64,000 bases of DNA from Deinococcus peraridilitoris DSM 19664 (GCF_000317835.1 NC_019793.1:3450001-3514000); one strand, 5' to 3'; shown: positions 39,358 through 47,263, counted from the stretch's first letter. Made by a program: numbers and translations. Notes: generated from the letters alone by a model not told the origin.

Positions 39358-40491
39358 TCAGGGACGCACGATGGTGATGCGCTGCACGTCGGGAACGAAC
39401 ACATCGTTGACCTTCATCACGAACAGCGGCGCCCGCTGGCGGTCGCCCTTCTGGTCGAAGGCGATGGCGCCCGTGACGGCGCGGTCGAGGTTGACCTTGC
39501 GCAGGGCGGCCATCACCTGTGCGCGGGTCGGCGCGGTGTTCGGGGTTTTGGCGGCGTCGCGGATGGCGCTCAGCATGGCGCGTGTCGCGTCGTACGCGAA
39601 CAGCGCACGAATGTTCGGCTCACTCTTGTAGGTGGCCTTGAACTTCTGCACGAACAGGAAGCTGTTGCTGAAGCGGTTGACCGGGCCGTACACCGTGGTG
39701 AATACGGTGCCGCGCGCGCTGGCCTGCCCGCTGCGGTAAAAGTTCGGGCTGTCCAGCGCGTCACCCCCGGCGAACAGGGTGGTGGCGTCCACGGCGCGGT
39801 ACTCGTTCAGAAAGCCCAGCGCGCCGTCGTACTGCCCGCCGTAATAGATCATGTCGGGCTTGCGACCGGCCACCAGCTTGATCAGGTCGTCAAAGCCGCT
39901 GCGCTTGGTGGTGCTGACGCGCCCCAGAATCTCCATGCCGGCCGCTCCGGCCGCCTTGACGAACGATTCGGCCAGGCCGTCGCCGTAAGTTGTGGAGTCG
40001 CTCAGTACGTACACACGCTTGGCCTTGAGAACCTCGTTGGCGTACTGCGCCATAACGACGCCCTGGTCGTCGTTGCGGGCCACCACACGGTTGACGTTGG
40101 GCAGGCCGCGATCCGTGAACTCGTTGGCGGTCGAGTTCGCCGAAATCTGCGCGAGGTCACCTGTGCGCAGCACGTCGCTCAGCGCGATGCTCACGCCCGA
40201 GGCGAGCGAGCCGACCACACCGACGAACGTCGGATCGGCCACCACTTTTTTGGCCTGGTTGATACCCACTGTGGCGTTGCCCTGGTCGTCGAGGGCTTCG
40301 AGCTTCACATCGACGCCAAGACGGCGCAGCTCGGGAGCGTAATCGCGCATGGCCAGCTCCGCACCCTGGCGGATGGCTTCGCCGCCCGTCTGAAGTGAGC
40401 CGCTGAGCGGCGCGATCACGGCGATTTTGACGGTGGAGACGGCGGCAGCCTGCGATGCCAGCAGCACCAGAACCAGCATTGATTTACGCAT
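39358..40491 (-). CDS. Branched-chain amino acid type ABC transporter substrate-binding protein
   Basis: A periplasmic binding protein of the LivJ/Leu-Ile-Val family. A signal peptide (MRKSMLVLVLLASQAAAVS) precedes VKIAVIAPLSGSLQTGGEAI. Family blocks include GVVGSLASGVSIALSDVL, VYVLSDSTTYGDGLAESFV, KPDMIYYGGQYDGALGF and FAYDATRAMLSAIRDA. At 377 residues the length fits. No permease or ATPase genes are near, so it must serve a transporter encoded elsewhere. GAGG lies five bases before the ATG. Ligand may be amino acids, urea or other small amides. Confidence 0.9.
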   Translation of the reverse strand: MRKSMLVLVLLASQAAAVSTVKIAVIAPLSGSLQTGGEAIRQGAELAMRDYAPELRRLGVDVKLEALDDQGNATVGINQAKKVVADPTFVGVVGSLASGVSIALSDVLRTGDLAQISANSTANEFTDRGLPNVNRVVARNDDQGVVMAQYANEVLKAKRVYVLSDSTTYGDGLAESFVKAAGAAGMEILGRVSTTKRSGFDDLIKLVAGRKPDMIYYGGQYDGALGFLNEYRAVDATTLFAGGDALDSPNFYRSGQASARGTVFTTVYGPVNRFSNSFLFVQKFKATYKSEPNIRALFAYDATRAMLSAIRDAAKTPNTAPTRAQVMAALRKVNLDRAVTGAIAFDQKGDRQRAPLFVMKVNDVFVPDVQRITIVRP

Positions 40492-40699
40492 ATAAACCTC
40501 GGAGGAAGAGACGGTGGAGTACGGGCGAGGGCCTTGCTGTCACGAATGAGCAGGCCCTTAAAAGACCCTCATAGAACTTATAGCATTGAGGTCTGCAGTA
40601 CAGGCGTGAAAAAGTCAGCACCACTCATGAGGCGAATGGTGAGGCATTCGATAGGCGCTGCCAGGGTAGTGCGTATCAGGTGGCAGGACCCGAAACCAA
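40492..40699 (-). other. Leader and upstream region of the binding-protein gene
   Basis: AT-richer than its surroundings. An imperfect hairpin (GGGCCTTGCT near 40528-40537 with AGCAGGCCC near 40548-40556) could act on the leader. TATAAG and TATGAG elements lie near 40570-40585 on the minus strand, but no -35 fits well. No gene seen. Confidence 0.4.
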
Positions 40700-40737
40700 G
40701 AAACCGCCGCGCCGACCTGATGTCGTGCGGCGGTTTC
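40700..40737 (-). terminator. Terminator after the Rrf2 regulator gene
   Basis: Stem GAAACCGCCGC (40700-40710) with GCGGCGGTTTC (40727-40737); the minus-strand tail is TTGGTTTCG. Confidence 0.75.
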
Positions 40738-40746
40738 CGGTGACCC

Positions 40747-41202
40747 TCAGCGCCCGAGGTAGTTTGTCTCGAGCTGAACCAGACGGCTCTGCTCGATCAG
40801 CAAATTTTCGTGAATGAGGTCGGCGAGTGTGGTGCCTCCCAGGACGTCGCGCACCGCCTCTTCTACCCGGCGCCACAATCCTTCCGTAGCGCAGGCGCCC
40901 GCGCGCTCGCAGTTGCCTTCGTCTTCCAGGCAGGACACCGGTGAGAGACTGCCTTCCATCGCCACCACCACGTCCCAGGCCTGAATCAGCTCGGGTGAGC
41001 GTGCCAGCCGGTACCCGCCGTGTGCGCCACGCACCGAGCGGATGAATCCGCTGCGGCGCAACTGGGCGGCGAGCTGCTCCAGGTAATGCTGGCTGATGTC
41101 CTGCTTCTCTGCCACGTCCTTGAGTGGAACCGCTTCTCCGGGACGCTTGCCAATTTCAATCAGCGCCCGCAAGCCGTATTGCGCTTTTGTCGAAATCCAC
41201 AT
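40747..41202 (-). CDS. Rrf2 family transcriptional regulator with three-cysteine motif
   Basis: A winged-helix DNA-binding regulator of the IscR/CymR/NsrR family. It starts MWISTKAQYGLRALIEIG, and the recognition region is DISQHYLEQLAAQLRRSGFI, followed by the wing SVRGAHGGYRLA. Cysteines at CLEDEGNCERAGAC (spacing 6 and 5) resemble the Fe-S ligands of IscR-type members, so it probably senses Fe-S, NO or redox state. At 151 residues it has family length. Its promoter sits inside a long inverted repeat just upstream, which may be an operator. No isc or suf genes are near. Confidence 0.9.
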   Translation of the reverse strand: MWISTKAQYGLRALIEIGKRPGEAVPLKDVAEKQDISQHYLEQLAAQLRRSGFIRSVRGAHGGYRLARSPELIQAWDVVVAMEGSLSPVSCLEDEGNCERAGACATEGLWRRVEEAVRDVLGGTTLADLIHENLLIEQSRLVQLETNYLGR

Positions 41203-41266
41203 TTCTGCCCCTTTTGCGAAACGACCCTGACGCGCCCTGCGTCGGTGAGGTGGTTTCTGATGCTTC

Positions 41267-41295
41267 AGTTTAAAGCAGGGAAACTCGTAAGGCAA
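41267..41295 (-). promoter_or_regulatory. Promoter of the Rrf2 gene, embedded in the hemB terminator hairpin
   Basis: On the minus strand: -35 TTGCCT (41295-41290), 17-bp spacer, -10 TAAACT (41272-41267). The -35 begins in the loop and the spacer is one arm of the 18-bp inverted repeat. Confidence 0.62.
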
Positions 41296-41313
41296 TTACG
41301 AGTTTCCCTGCTT
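41273..41313 (-). terminator. Perfect 18-bp inverted repeat: hemB terminator and possible operator
   Basis: AAGCAGGGAAACTCGTAA (41273-41290) with its exact inverse at 41296-41313, loop of five. It begins in the hemB stop codon. On the minus strand it runs into CTTTAAACTG. Confidence 0.8.
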
Positions 41314-42353
41314 CAGGCTTCACGCAGCCAGCGCGCCGCATCCAGCGCGTGATAGGTGATGATGGCGTCCGCCCCTGCGCGGCGCATGCCGCCCAGGCTT
41401 TCAAGGACCACCCGGCGTTCATCGAGGATGCCCGCGCGTGCGGCCATTTTTACCATGGCGTACTCGCCTGACACGTTGTAGGCCACCAACGGCAGGTCGA
41501 AATGCTCGCGAACGCTGCGCAGCACGTCCAGATAAGCCAGCGCCGGCTTGACCATCAAAAAGTCGGCTCCCTGCGCCACGTCAAGCCGCGCTTCGCGCAG
41601 GGCTTCGCGGTAACCGCCCAGCGGATCCATCTGATAGCTGGCGCGGTCACCCATTGCCGGCGCGCTGTCGGCGGCGTCACGAAAGGGACCGTAAAAGGCC
41701 GAGGCGTATTTCACGGCATACGACATGATCGCGGTGTCGTGAAAACCGTTGGCGTCGAGGGCCGAGCGGATGGCGCCCACCATGCCGTCCATCGCGGCGC
41801 TCGGCGCGATCACGTCGGCACCCGCGCGCGCCTGGCTGACGGCCGTGCGGGCGATCAGCGCCAGCGCCGCGTCATTGTCGACTGTGGCGCCGCCGGGACC
41901 GTGCAGGTGCAGCGGTCCGCAGTGGCCGTGGCTGGTGTATTCACACAGGCAGGTATCGAAGATCACGGTGAGTTCGGGGAGCTGGCGCTTCAGTTCGCGC
42001 GCCGCACGCTGCACCACACCTTCTTCCGAGTAGGCGCCGCTGCCCAGCTCGTCCTTCTCGCTGGGAATTCCGAACAGGACCACCGAGGACACGCCGAGCT
42101 CCTGCCCGTGCGCAGCTCGCTCGACCGCGCGCGTCACATCCTGGCGCCAGACGCCCGGCATCGAGGAAATTTCAGCTTCCCCGGGACTTTCATGCACAAA
42201 GAGCGGCAAAATCAGCTGGTCCGGGCGCAGGCTGGTTTCCCGTACCAGCGCGCGCAGGGCACGGGTGCGCCGCAGACGGCGCGGACGCTCGGTCAGTGGG
42301 CTGGACGTGCTGGGCTCGTGATTCTGGCGCGACTCCGGAAGGCGAGAGGTCAT
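41313..42353 (-). CDS. hemB: Porphobilinogen synthase (delta-aminolevulinate dehydratase)
   Basis: Joins two 5-aminolevulinates to porphobilinogen in heme synthesis. The N-terminal arm has [20 protein letters not shown]. The cysteine-rich [15 protein letters not shown] is the zinc-site form of the active-site metal motif. Schiff-base lysines lie in [19 protein letters not shown] and [13 protein letters not shown]. At 346 residues it is slightly longer than average because of its N-terminal arm. The ATG at 42353 is six bases after TAGGTT, so the mRNA is likely leaderless. Confidence 0.96.
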   Translation of the reverse strand: MTSRLPESRQNHEPSTSSPLTERPRRLRRTRALRALVRETSLRPDQLILPLFVHESPGEAEISSMPGVWRQDVTRAVERAAHGQELGVSSVVLFGIPSEKDELGSGAYSEEGVVQRAARELKRQLPELTVIFDTCLCEYTSHGHCGPLHLHGPGGATVDNDAALALIARTAVSQARAGADVIAPSAAMDGMVGAIRSALDANGFHDTAIMSYAVKYASAFYGPFRDAADSAPAMGDRASYQMDPLGGYREALREARLDVAQGADFLMVKPALAYLDVLRSVREHFDLPLVAYNVSGEYAMVKMAARAGILDERRVVLESLGGMRRAGADAIITYHALDAARWLREA

Positions 42354-42359
42354 ACTTTA

Positions 42360-42365
42360 AACCTA
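42360..42365 (-). promoter_or_regulatory. -10 element of leaderless hemB
   Basis: TAGGTT on the minus strand, six bases before the ATG at 42353. Confidence 0.6.
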
Positions 42366-42490
42366 GCGCAGGCTGGAAAGAACAAAGGAGCGTCCGGCAG
42401 GGTTCCGGCGGGCTGCCGCAACGCGAATGGAAGGACCCATAAAAGTGCCTACTGCTGCGAGCCTGAACAGTTTCGGGACGGACAGCAGGA

Positions 42491-42496
42491 TAGAAT
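42491..42496 (+). promoter_or_regulatory. -10 element of leaderless kinase gene
   Basis: TAGAAT, then six bases (CACCCT) to the GTG at 42503. Confidence 0.65.
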
Positions 42497-42502
42497 CACC
42501 CT

Positions 42503-43282
42503 GTGTTCTCGCGCTTGCTGCACGAACGTATCCGCCCCGTCGAGGTGCTGCAAGAGCGGCTCGGGACGCGGGTGGAGCGGGCAGTGTGGCGTGGCGAACA
42601 GGTGCTCGTCAAGACGCTCACCAGTGACGATCCGGAAATGATCATGCGCTTTCAGCGTGAAGGCGACATCGCGGCACGGCTGAGCACCCATCCGAACATT
42701 GTGCCCTTGCTGGGGCACACCAGAACGCAGCTGATCTACCGCTTCATCGAAGGAGGCGATCTGCGCTGCAAGTTTGAGCGTGGCGTGCTGGAAGTCCGTG
42801 AGGCAGTCGACCTGATGCGCGGTCTGATGGCGGCCATCGGTCACGCGCATGCCCGGGGGATCACCCACCTGGACCTCAAACCGGAAAACATCCTGCTCGA
42901 AGGTGGGCGGGTGCGCGTCACCGATTTCGGCCTGTCGCACGATCGCGCCGCACCGCGCATCACCCGCCTGGGAGAGCGCTTCGGCACACCGCACTACATG
43001 CCGCCCGAACAGTACAAGGGCGTCCGCAACGATCCGCGCAGTGACCTGTACAGTGCGGGCGTCATTCTGTTTGAGGCGCTCGCGGGTACTCCGCCGTACC
43101 GCGACCCCTTCAGCTGGCTGGCTGGCATTCGTGACGAGCGCGTGCCGCTGCCGCACCCCCAGGCGCTGCACCCGCTGCTCGAAATGGCGCTGGCGCGTGA
43201 TCCTGCAAGGCGCCCGTCGAGCGCCATCGCCTTTCTGATCGAACTGGAGCGCGCAGCCGAACAGTTGCGCCTGGACGGATAG
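42503..43282 (+). CDS. Small Hanks-type serine/threonine protein kinase
   Basis: A cytosolic kinase reduced to the catalytic domain (259 residues; no membrane segment, PASTA or other sensor). Catalytic residues: Lys37 in VLVKTL, the loop HLDLKPEN (Asp124, Asn129), DFG at 141-143, and the APE-like GTPHYMPPEQ. RSDLYSAGVILFEALAGTPPY is the expected helix F block. The usual glycine-rich loop is replaced by GTRVERAVWRGE. The substrate is unknown. holA follows 85 bases later but has its own promoter. Confidence 0.9.
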   Translation: MFSRLLHERIRPVEVLQERLGTRVERAVWRGEQVLVKTLTSDDPEMIMRFQREGDIAARLSTHPNIVPLLGHTRTQLIYRFIEGGDLRCKFERGVLEVREAVDLMRGLMAAIGHAHARGITHLDLKPENILLEGGRVRVTDFGLSHDRAAPRITRLGERFGTPHYMPPEQYKGVRNDPRSDLYSAGVILFEALAGTPPYRDPFSWLAGIRDERVPLPHPQALHPLLEMALARDPARRPSSAIAFLIELERAAEQLRLDG

Positions 43283-43355
43283 CGCCGAGAGGAGACATGG
43301 GCGCTTCGTTTGGCCTTCGGGGCAGCGTCCCTGCGTGCAGCTGCGATTGGTGTTC

Positions 43356-43361
43356 TATGCT
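43356..43361 (+). promoter_or_regulatory. -10 element fixing the holA start
   Basis: TATGCT, then six bases (GAGGGT) to the GTG at 43368; excludes the in-frame GTG at 43335. Confidence 0.6.
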
Positions 43362-43367
43362 GAGGGT

Positions 43368-44267
43368 GTGATTCTGGGCTTCACCGGCAACCGTTTTCTG
43401 GTCGAGCAGACTGCCCGCCGGGTTCTGGCCGAGCGCGGACTCACCCTGCGTGACCTGCCGCGTCTGGGCGGTGAGGACGTGAACACCGAGGTGCTGGCAC
43501 CGTTGCTGGTGCCGTCGCTGTTCGGTGAGGCGTCCGTGGTGGTGGACCTCGAGGGAGTCAAGGTCGGCAAGGAACTGCTCGATCTGCTCAGCGGCGCCGA
43601 CGCCACCGTCGCTGTTCTGGACGCTGCGGCGCCCGCGACCCGGCTCAAGCTGTATCAGAATCGCGGCGAACATTTCGCTTCGCCTGCGCCCGAAAAGCCC
43701 GGTGATGTTGCCGGATGGGTGGCGGTGCGCGCCCGTGAGCACCAGCTCAAGCTCGACCGCGACTCGGCGCTGTACCTGGCCGAGGTTTTTGGCAGCGACC
43801 TGGCGTCAATCGAGGGAGAGCTGACCAAGCTGGTTTTTGTGGACGGCCGGCTTGACCGCCAACGGGTCATGCGTGTGGTAGGTCGAGAGACGCCAGGGGA
43901 CAGCTTTGCCATGCTGGGCGCCGCCACGACCGGGCGGCCTCAGGAAGCCCTCGCGCAGCTTTCACGGCTGCTCGGTGGCGGTGAGGACGCCTTCAAGCTG
44001 ATGGGAGCGGTGGTGTGGCAGTACAGCCTGGTGGCGCGTTGCGTGGCACTGCTGCAGGAGGAACGCAGCGTGAATGAGCAGACGGCTGCCACCCGGCTCG
44101 GGGTCAGGCCATACCCGGCCAAAAAGGCCCTGGACGTCGCGCGCCGCCTCAGCGAAGCCAAAATCCGCAGCCACCTGTGCCGCATCCTCGAAGCGGACCA
44201 AGGCATGAAAAGTGGCGCGGACCCCGAGCTGACGCTGGAACGTCTGATGGTCAACCTCAGCCTGTAA
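43368..44267 (+). CDS. holA: DNA polymerase III, delta subunit
   Basis: Clamp-loader subunit that opens the sliding clamp. From the GTG at 43368 it reads VILGFTGNRFLVEQTARRVL, the family opening. Blocks typical of HolA follow: SLFGEASVVVDLEGVKVGKE, LKLDRDSALYLAEVFGSDLASIEGELTKL, and PGDSFAMLGAATTGRPQEAL. The C-terminal collar domain includes HLCRILEADQGMKSGADPELTLERLM. At 299 residues it is near the usual 330. An upstream in-frame start at 43335 would overlap the -10 hexamer and is rejected. Confidence 0.9.
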   Translation: MILGFTGNRFLVEQTARRVLAERGLTLRDLPRLGGEDVNTEVLAPLLVPSLFGEASVVVDLEGVKVGKELLDLLSGADATVAVLDAAAPATRLKLYQNRGEHFASPAPEKPGDVAGWVAVRAREHQLKLDRDSALYLAEVFGSDLASIEGELTKLVFVDGRLDRQRVMRVVGRETPGDSFAMLGAATTGRPQEALAQLSRLLGGGEDAFKLMGAVVWQYSLVARCVALLQEERSVNEQTAATRLGVRPYPAKKALDVARRLSEAKIRSHLCRILEADQGMKSGADPELTLERLMVNLSL

Positions 44268-44274
44268 GGTGAGA

Positions 44275-44487
44275 TCAAACGACAAAAGCGCGCACGCCCG
44301 ACGCTGCCAGTGCCGTCAGCCAGGCGTCCCGGGCCAGTTCCACGCGTTCGGACTGAAGGCCGGTCAACGTGATCAGCAGGCGCTCGCCTCCTCGGGCATC
44401 TCTGCCGAATTGCAGCATCACATCGATGTCGGGCCAGGCGGACTGTAACGACTGCAGGGAAGCCTGTGCCGGGTTTGGCGTGACCAT
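44275..44487 (-). CDS. Small protein of unknown function
   Basis: No family recognised. From the ATG at 44487 it has 70 residues (MVTPNPAQASLQSLQSAWPD, ending VRAFVV), soluble and probably a single alpha/beta domain. TACACT (44497-44502) lies nine bases upstream. It faces holA with a seven-base gap between the stops and overlaps no other gene. An in-frame extension upstream to 44583 runs through the promoter and into the next gene and is not likely. Confidence 0.55.
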   Translation of the reverse strand: MVTPNPAQASLQSLQSAWPDIDVMLQFGRDARGGERLLITLTGLQSERVELARDAWLTALAASGVRAFVV

Positions 44488-44496
44488 CAGCCGCTC

Positions 44497-44502
44497 AGTG
44501 TA
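44497..44502 (-). promoter_or_regulatory. -10 element of the 70-residue protein gene
   Basis: TACACT on the minus strand, nine bases before the ATG at 44487. Confidence 0.45.
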
Positions 44503-44507
44503 GGGCG

Positions 44508-45062
44508 TCACGCGGCGCCGTAGCCCAGGCGCCGCGCTGCCCCGGTCGCGGCGGCCGTACCCCACAGGCGCGCCGCGAGGCACAGGGCGGCGTCCAGGGC
44601 GCCAAGACCACCGTGGGAACTGATGCGGTCCGAGTCCTCGGACAGGCCCCCCGAAAGCACGTCCGAAGGTGAATACCCCCAGACGGTATCTTCCAGATCC
44701 GCTGAGGTGGAGACCACCAGGCCTTCCAGCAGTCCGGCCTCACCGAGCGCCAGTACGCCGCTGCCCGAGGCGGCCATCGGAACACCCCGCGCGTGCTGTG
44801 CCCGCAGAAAAGACTGGACCAGCGGATCGCGGCTCATCCGGGCAGCGCCCACGCCGCCCGGAACGAAAACCCCTTCAGGCGGCTCAAGTGCGGCGAACAT
44901 CACTTCCGGTGTCGTGACCAGGCCTCCCGAGCCCACCACCGAGGCGCGCGAGCGGGCGACGGTGCGCGTCGCACCGTCGCCTCCGGCCAGGCTGAACACG
45001 CTGAGCGCCGCGCCAAGCTCGAGTTCCAGCACGCCGGCGTAGACCAGCACGGCCACGCTCAT
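44508..45062 (-). CDS. DJ-1/PfpI-like (class I amidotransferase-fold) protein lacking the nucleophile cysteine
   Basis: A 184-residue protein with the DJ-1/PfpI layout. AVLVYAGVLELELGAALSVF is the first strand and helix with the conserved acidic residue, and GVFVPGGVGAARMSRDPLVQ is the middle block. At the nucleophile elbow, where active members have Cys in a C-T/S-G pattern, this one reads AASGSGVLALGEAGLLEG with no Cys. It may be a non-catalytic ligand-binding member. No promoter hexamer or ribosome site is clear at the ATG at 45062. Confidence 0.75.
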   Translation of the reverse strand: MSVAVLVYAGVLELELGAALSVFSLAGGDGATRTVARSRASVVGSGGLVTTPEVMFAALEPPEGVFVPGGVGAARMSRDPLVQSFLRAQHARGVPMAASGSGVLALGEAGLLEGLVVSTSADLEDTVWGYSPSDVLSGGLSEDSDRISSHGGLGALDAALCLAARLWGTAAATGAARRLGYGAA

Positions 45063-45184
45063 GTGTCACGCTCACGGGAACGGCGCGGCGAGAATTGAAC
45101 AGGGAATTTCTGGATGAATCTCGGCAACTCTGCTCCTTTTCAGCACTTTGTCCAACGGTTTCGCGCTCAGCCCGCACACCAGTG

Positions 45185-45394
45185 TTAGGCGCGGCGCTCG
45201 GCAGTGTGGAAGCTCAGCCGGTACGCCCGGCGCGCGAGAGGCGGCTCGACGACGCCGTACTCTGCCATGACCTGCAACGCTTCCTGCGGCAGGCGTTCAA
45301 TACGTCGCAGGTACTCGAGGGCCGTTTCGATGCGGTCAAAGCGTCGCGGGTGCGGGTCCTCGCCGCAGTACAGGTCCAACCAGCGCAACGTCAT
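45185..45394 (-). CDS. Small protein of unknown function
   Basis: A 69-residue charged, mostly helical protein (MTLRWLDLYCGEDPHPRRFD, then helix IETALEYLRRIERLPQEALQ). It is supported by a TACACT hexamer exactly six bases before the ATG at 45394, which overrules a longer in-frame start at 45421. No family recognised. It lies downstream of the HAD-containing minus-strand group but has its own promoter. Confidence 0.6.
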   Translation of the reverse strand: MTLRWLDLYCGEDPHPRRFDRIETALEYLRRIERLPQEALQVMAEYGVVEPPLARRAYRLSFHTAERRA

Positions 45395-45400
45395 CGCCCC

Positions 45401-45406
45401 AGTGTA
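45401..45406 (-). promoter_or_regulatory. -10 element of leaderless 69-residue protein
   Basis: TACACT on the minus strand, six bases before the ATG at 45394. Confidence 0.6.
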
Positions 45407-45434
45407 ATCCAAGCGTGTCATCTGGTCGGCCCAC

Positions 45435-45779
45435 TCACAGTTCGCGCAGGTCTTCCCACAGCTGCCAGCCGACACCCGGCGGAGTCCGCTCCAGCAGGGG
45501 CCCCAACGCTTCGGAGAGCCCCTGCGCGTGAGCGTGCAGCGTGTCGTTGTCAGGCCGGCGTTCGTATACTCGGAAAGTCGTGAACTGGTAAAACACCTGC
45601 GATGAGGTAAGCTCACCGTTCTCGAAAAAGGCAAAGGGAGGCGTGACCTCGTCCCAGACCAGCCGGGCGCCCGACAGTTCCTGGGGCAGGTAACCGGAGA
45701 GCTCGATACCCGCGTCGCGCGGATGCCACAGGTATCCCTGCAGCAGGCGGATGGGCTGTAGTTCCTCGGACTCCGTCAA
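45435..45779 (-). CDS. Protein of unknown function
   Basis: A 114-residue soluble protein (start TESEELQPIRLLQGYLWHPR) with several aromatic residues and two predicted beta-rich stretches (ARLVWDEVTPPFAFFENGE, SSQVFYQFTTFRVYERR). The TTG start overlaps the HAD stop as TTGA, so translation is probably coupled. No family recognised. Confidence 0.62.
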   Translation of the reverse strand: MTESEELQPIRLLQGYLWHPRDAGIELSGYLPQELSGARLVWDEVTPPFAFFENGELTSSQVFYQFTTFRVYERRPDNDTLHAHAQGLSEALGPLLERTPPGVGWQLWEDLREL

Positions 45780-46426
45780 ACGCGCTCCACGTCGGTCAAG
45801 GGCACGCGCAGCCAGCCCTGCAGGTCGCTCAGGAACTCGGCGTGGCGGGTGTGGTCGTAGAGCAGTCCGTGAAAGCCGTGCGCCTGGGCAGCTGCGATAT
45901 TCTCTGGCACGTCATCCACGAAGGCACACGTTTCGGGAAGCACGTTCAGCGCGTCCACCAGGGCCTGAAATGCCTTGGCGGAAGGTTTCTTGTGACCGAT
46001 CTCGTTGCTGAAAACCAGCGCATCGAAGCGCCCGAATTCCGGATCCTGGCGCAGCACGTCGCTGACCACCGGGTAGTTGTTGCTCAGCAGGCCCACGCGA
46101 ACACTGCCGGGCAGTTGTGCCAGCGCGCGGTACATCGCTTCATTGCGCACCACCGAGCCGAGATACAGGTCACGAAAGTCCTCGTAAGGTACAGCGCCGA
46201 TCTGAAGGCGCTCCGCGAACTCTTCCCAGAACGCCGGAAGGGTCCATTCACCCACCTCCAGGTGATGGATCAGTGCAAAATAATGCGTTCGGACCACATC
46301 GACGTCGAGCGCGTACTGTTTTGCCAGCCGCTCGGTGGAACGGCCGTCGAAGGTTCCGATGGTGAACACGCCGCCCCAGTCGAACGCCACGTGCCGCGCC
46401 GCGTTCGAATTCGTTGCCTTGGTCAT
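45776..46426 (-). CDS. HAD family hydrolase
   Basis: A haloacid-dehalogenase-fold phosphatase-type enzyme of 216 residues. Motif I is HVAFDWGGVFTIG (nucleophile Asp). Motif II is the Ser of GLLSNNY. Motif III is the Lys in IGHKKPSAKAFQ. Motif IV is CAFVDDVPENIAAAQ. This spacing fits subfamily IA. AAAGGAGAGAA precedes the ATG and the start overlaps the upstream gene's stop as ATGA. The substrate is unknown. Confidence 0.88.
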   Translation of the reverse strand: MTKATNSNAARHVAFDWGGVFTIGTFDGRSTERLAKQYALDVDVVRTHYFALIHHLEVGEWTLPAFWEEFAERLQIGAVPYEDFRDLYLGSVVRNEAMYRALAQLPGSVRVGLLSNNYPVVSDVLRQDPEFGRFDALVFSNEIGHKKPSAKAFQALVDALNVLPETCAFVDDVPENIAAAQAHGFHGLLYDHTRHAEFLSDLQGWLRVPLTDVERV

Positions 46427-47112
46427 TTCTCTCCTTTGACGTCGAGCAGGACGCCCCGCCGGGCCCAGGCCGACATGTTGAGGCTACGCAGGAAACGCCA
46501 TGCCCGCTCCCAGTCTGTATATGTCGCGAGGCGCACCCCACGGCCGTCACGCTGCACCTCGCTGCGGTGAGCCGCATGCGCGGCCTGAACGTCAAGCCCG
46601 GGCAGGTGACGCAGCGCCACTTCCTCACTCAGCGAGGGTGCGGGCAGCGTGAGGACCGTGCTGGTCAGTACGGCCGCAAATCCCGAGGCGCGGTCCCGAA
46701 GCAGGGTCAGGAGCTGCGTGCTGGGGGTTTCGCTGTGCTCGCTGAGGGTTTCGCTCCAGACGATGCGCGCGGCAGTGTCACCTTCGCCGGTCAGGGCCAG
46801 CTGATGCCGCGCGCCCTGGAGTCCTGGGGCGTAGAACGCGCCGTGCTCGGCAAATCCCAGGGCAGCGTACGCTTCGCGCATGCTGCGGATTTTGCGGGTG
46901 TGGTCGCTCGTCGCTCCCCAGGCTCGCCCATCCTCGGACGAACCGGAAAGCGGCTCGAAGCGCAATTCGTCGGGAATTTCCGCTCCGCGAAAGGCTTTCT
47001 GCTCCATGCGGGCGCGCGACAGGTCGGGACGCAGCCGCTGCGCGGCCTCGACGCCGAGCAGCAGCTCGAGTTCCTCGCCGGTCAGGGCGGCGAGGTTCAA
47101 AAAAGGCGCCAC
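46423..47112 (-). CDS. Protein of unknown function, first gene of the HAD operon
   Basis: A 229-residue soluble protein starting VAPFLNLAALTGEELELLLG. No family recognised. It is fairly rich in Arg and Glu. The GTG at 47112 is six bases from TATACT; an in-frame start at 47148 lies upstream of that promoter and cannot be in the transcript. It overlaps the HAD gene by four bases, and HAD overlaps the next, so the three form one operon. It diverges from the DHH phosphodiesterase gene. Confidence 0.62.
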   Translation of the reverse strand: MAPFLNLAALTGEELELLLGVEAAQRLRPDLSRARMEQKAFRGAEIPDELRFEPLSGSSEDGRAWGATSDHTRKIRSMREAYAALGFAEHGAFYAPGLQGARHQLALTGEGDTAARIVWSETLSEHSETPSTQLLTLLRDRASGFAAVLTSTVLTLPAPSLSEEVALRHLPGLDVQAAHAAHRSEVQRDGRGVRLATYTDWERAWRFLRSLNMSAWARRGVLLDVKGEK

Positions 47113-47118
47113 GAGCGG

Positions 47119-47124
47119 AGTATA
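47119..47124 (-). promoter_or_regulatory. -10 element of the HAD operon, leaderless
   Basis: TATACT on the minus strand, six bases before the GTG at 47112. Confidence 0.65.
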
Positions 47125-47257
47125 CGTGACCAGGACCGGGAGACGCACAGCAAGCCCGGTTGGCGGGCAGGTCAGGGCTTTCCGTTGGCCCGGCCGTCCC
47201 TCATGGGCGGCCCGGCTGAAGGCCCGCTGCGCCGCACCTCGCGCCTCAGGGGCATCT

Positions 47258-47263
47258 TATACT
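47258..47263 (+). promoter_or_regulatory. -10 element of leaderless DHH gene
   Basis: TATACT, then six bases (TCCAGC) to the ATG at 47270. Confidence 0.65.

Noticed and set aside
39250..40398. 382-codon plus-strand frame over the ABC binding protein
   Set aside because: Shadow frame, no motif; the minus strand has signal peptide and family blocks.
41502..42641. 379-codon plus-strand frame over hemB and the kinase start
   Set aside because: Antisense to hemB; overlaps the kinase in another frame.
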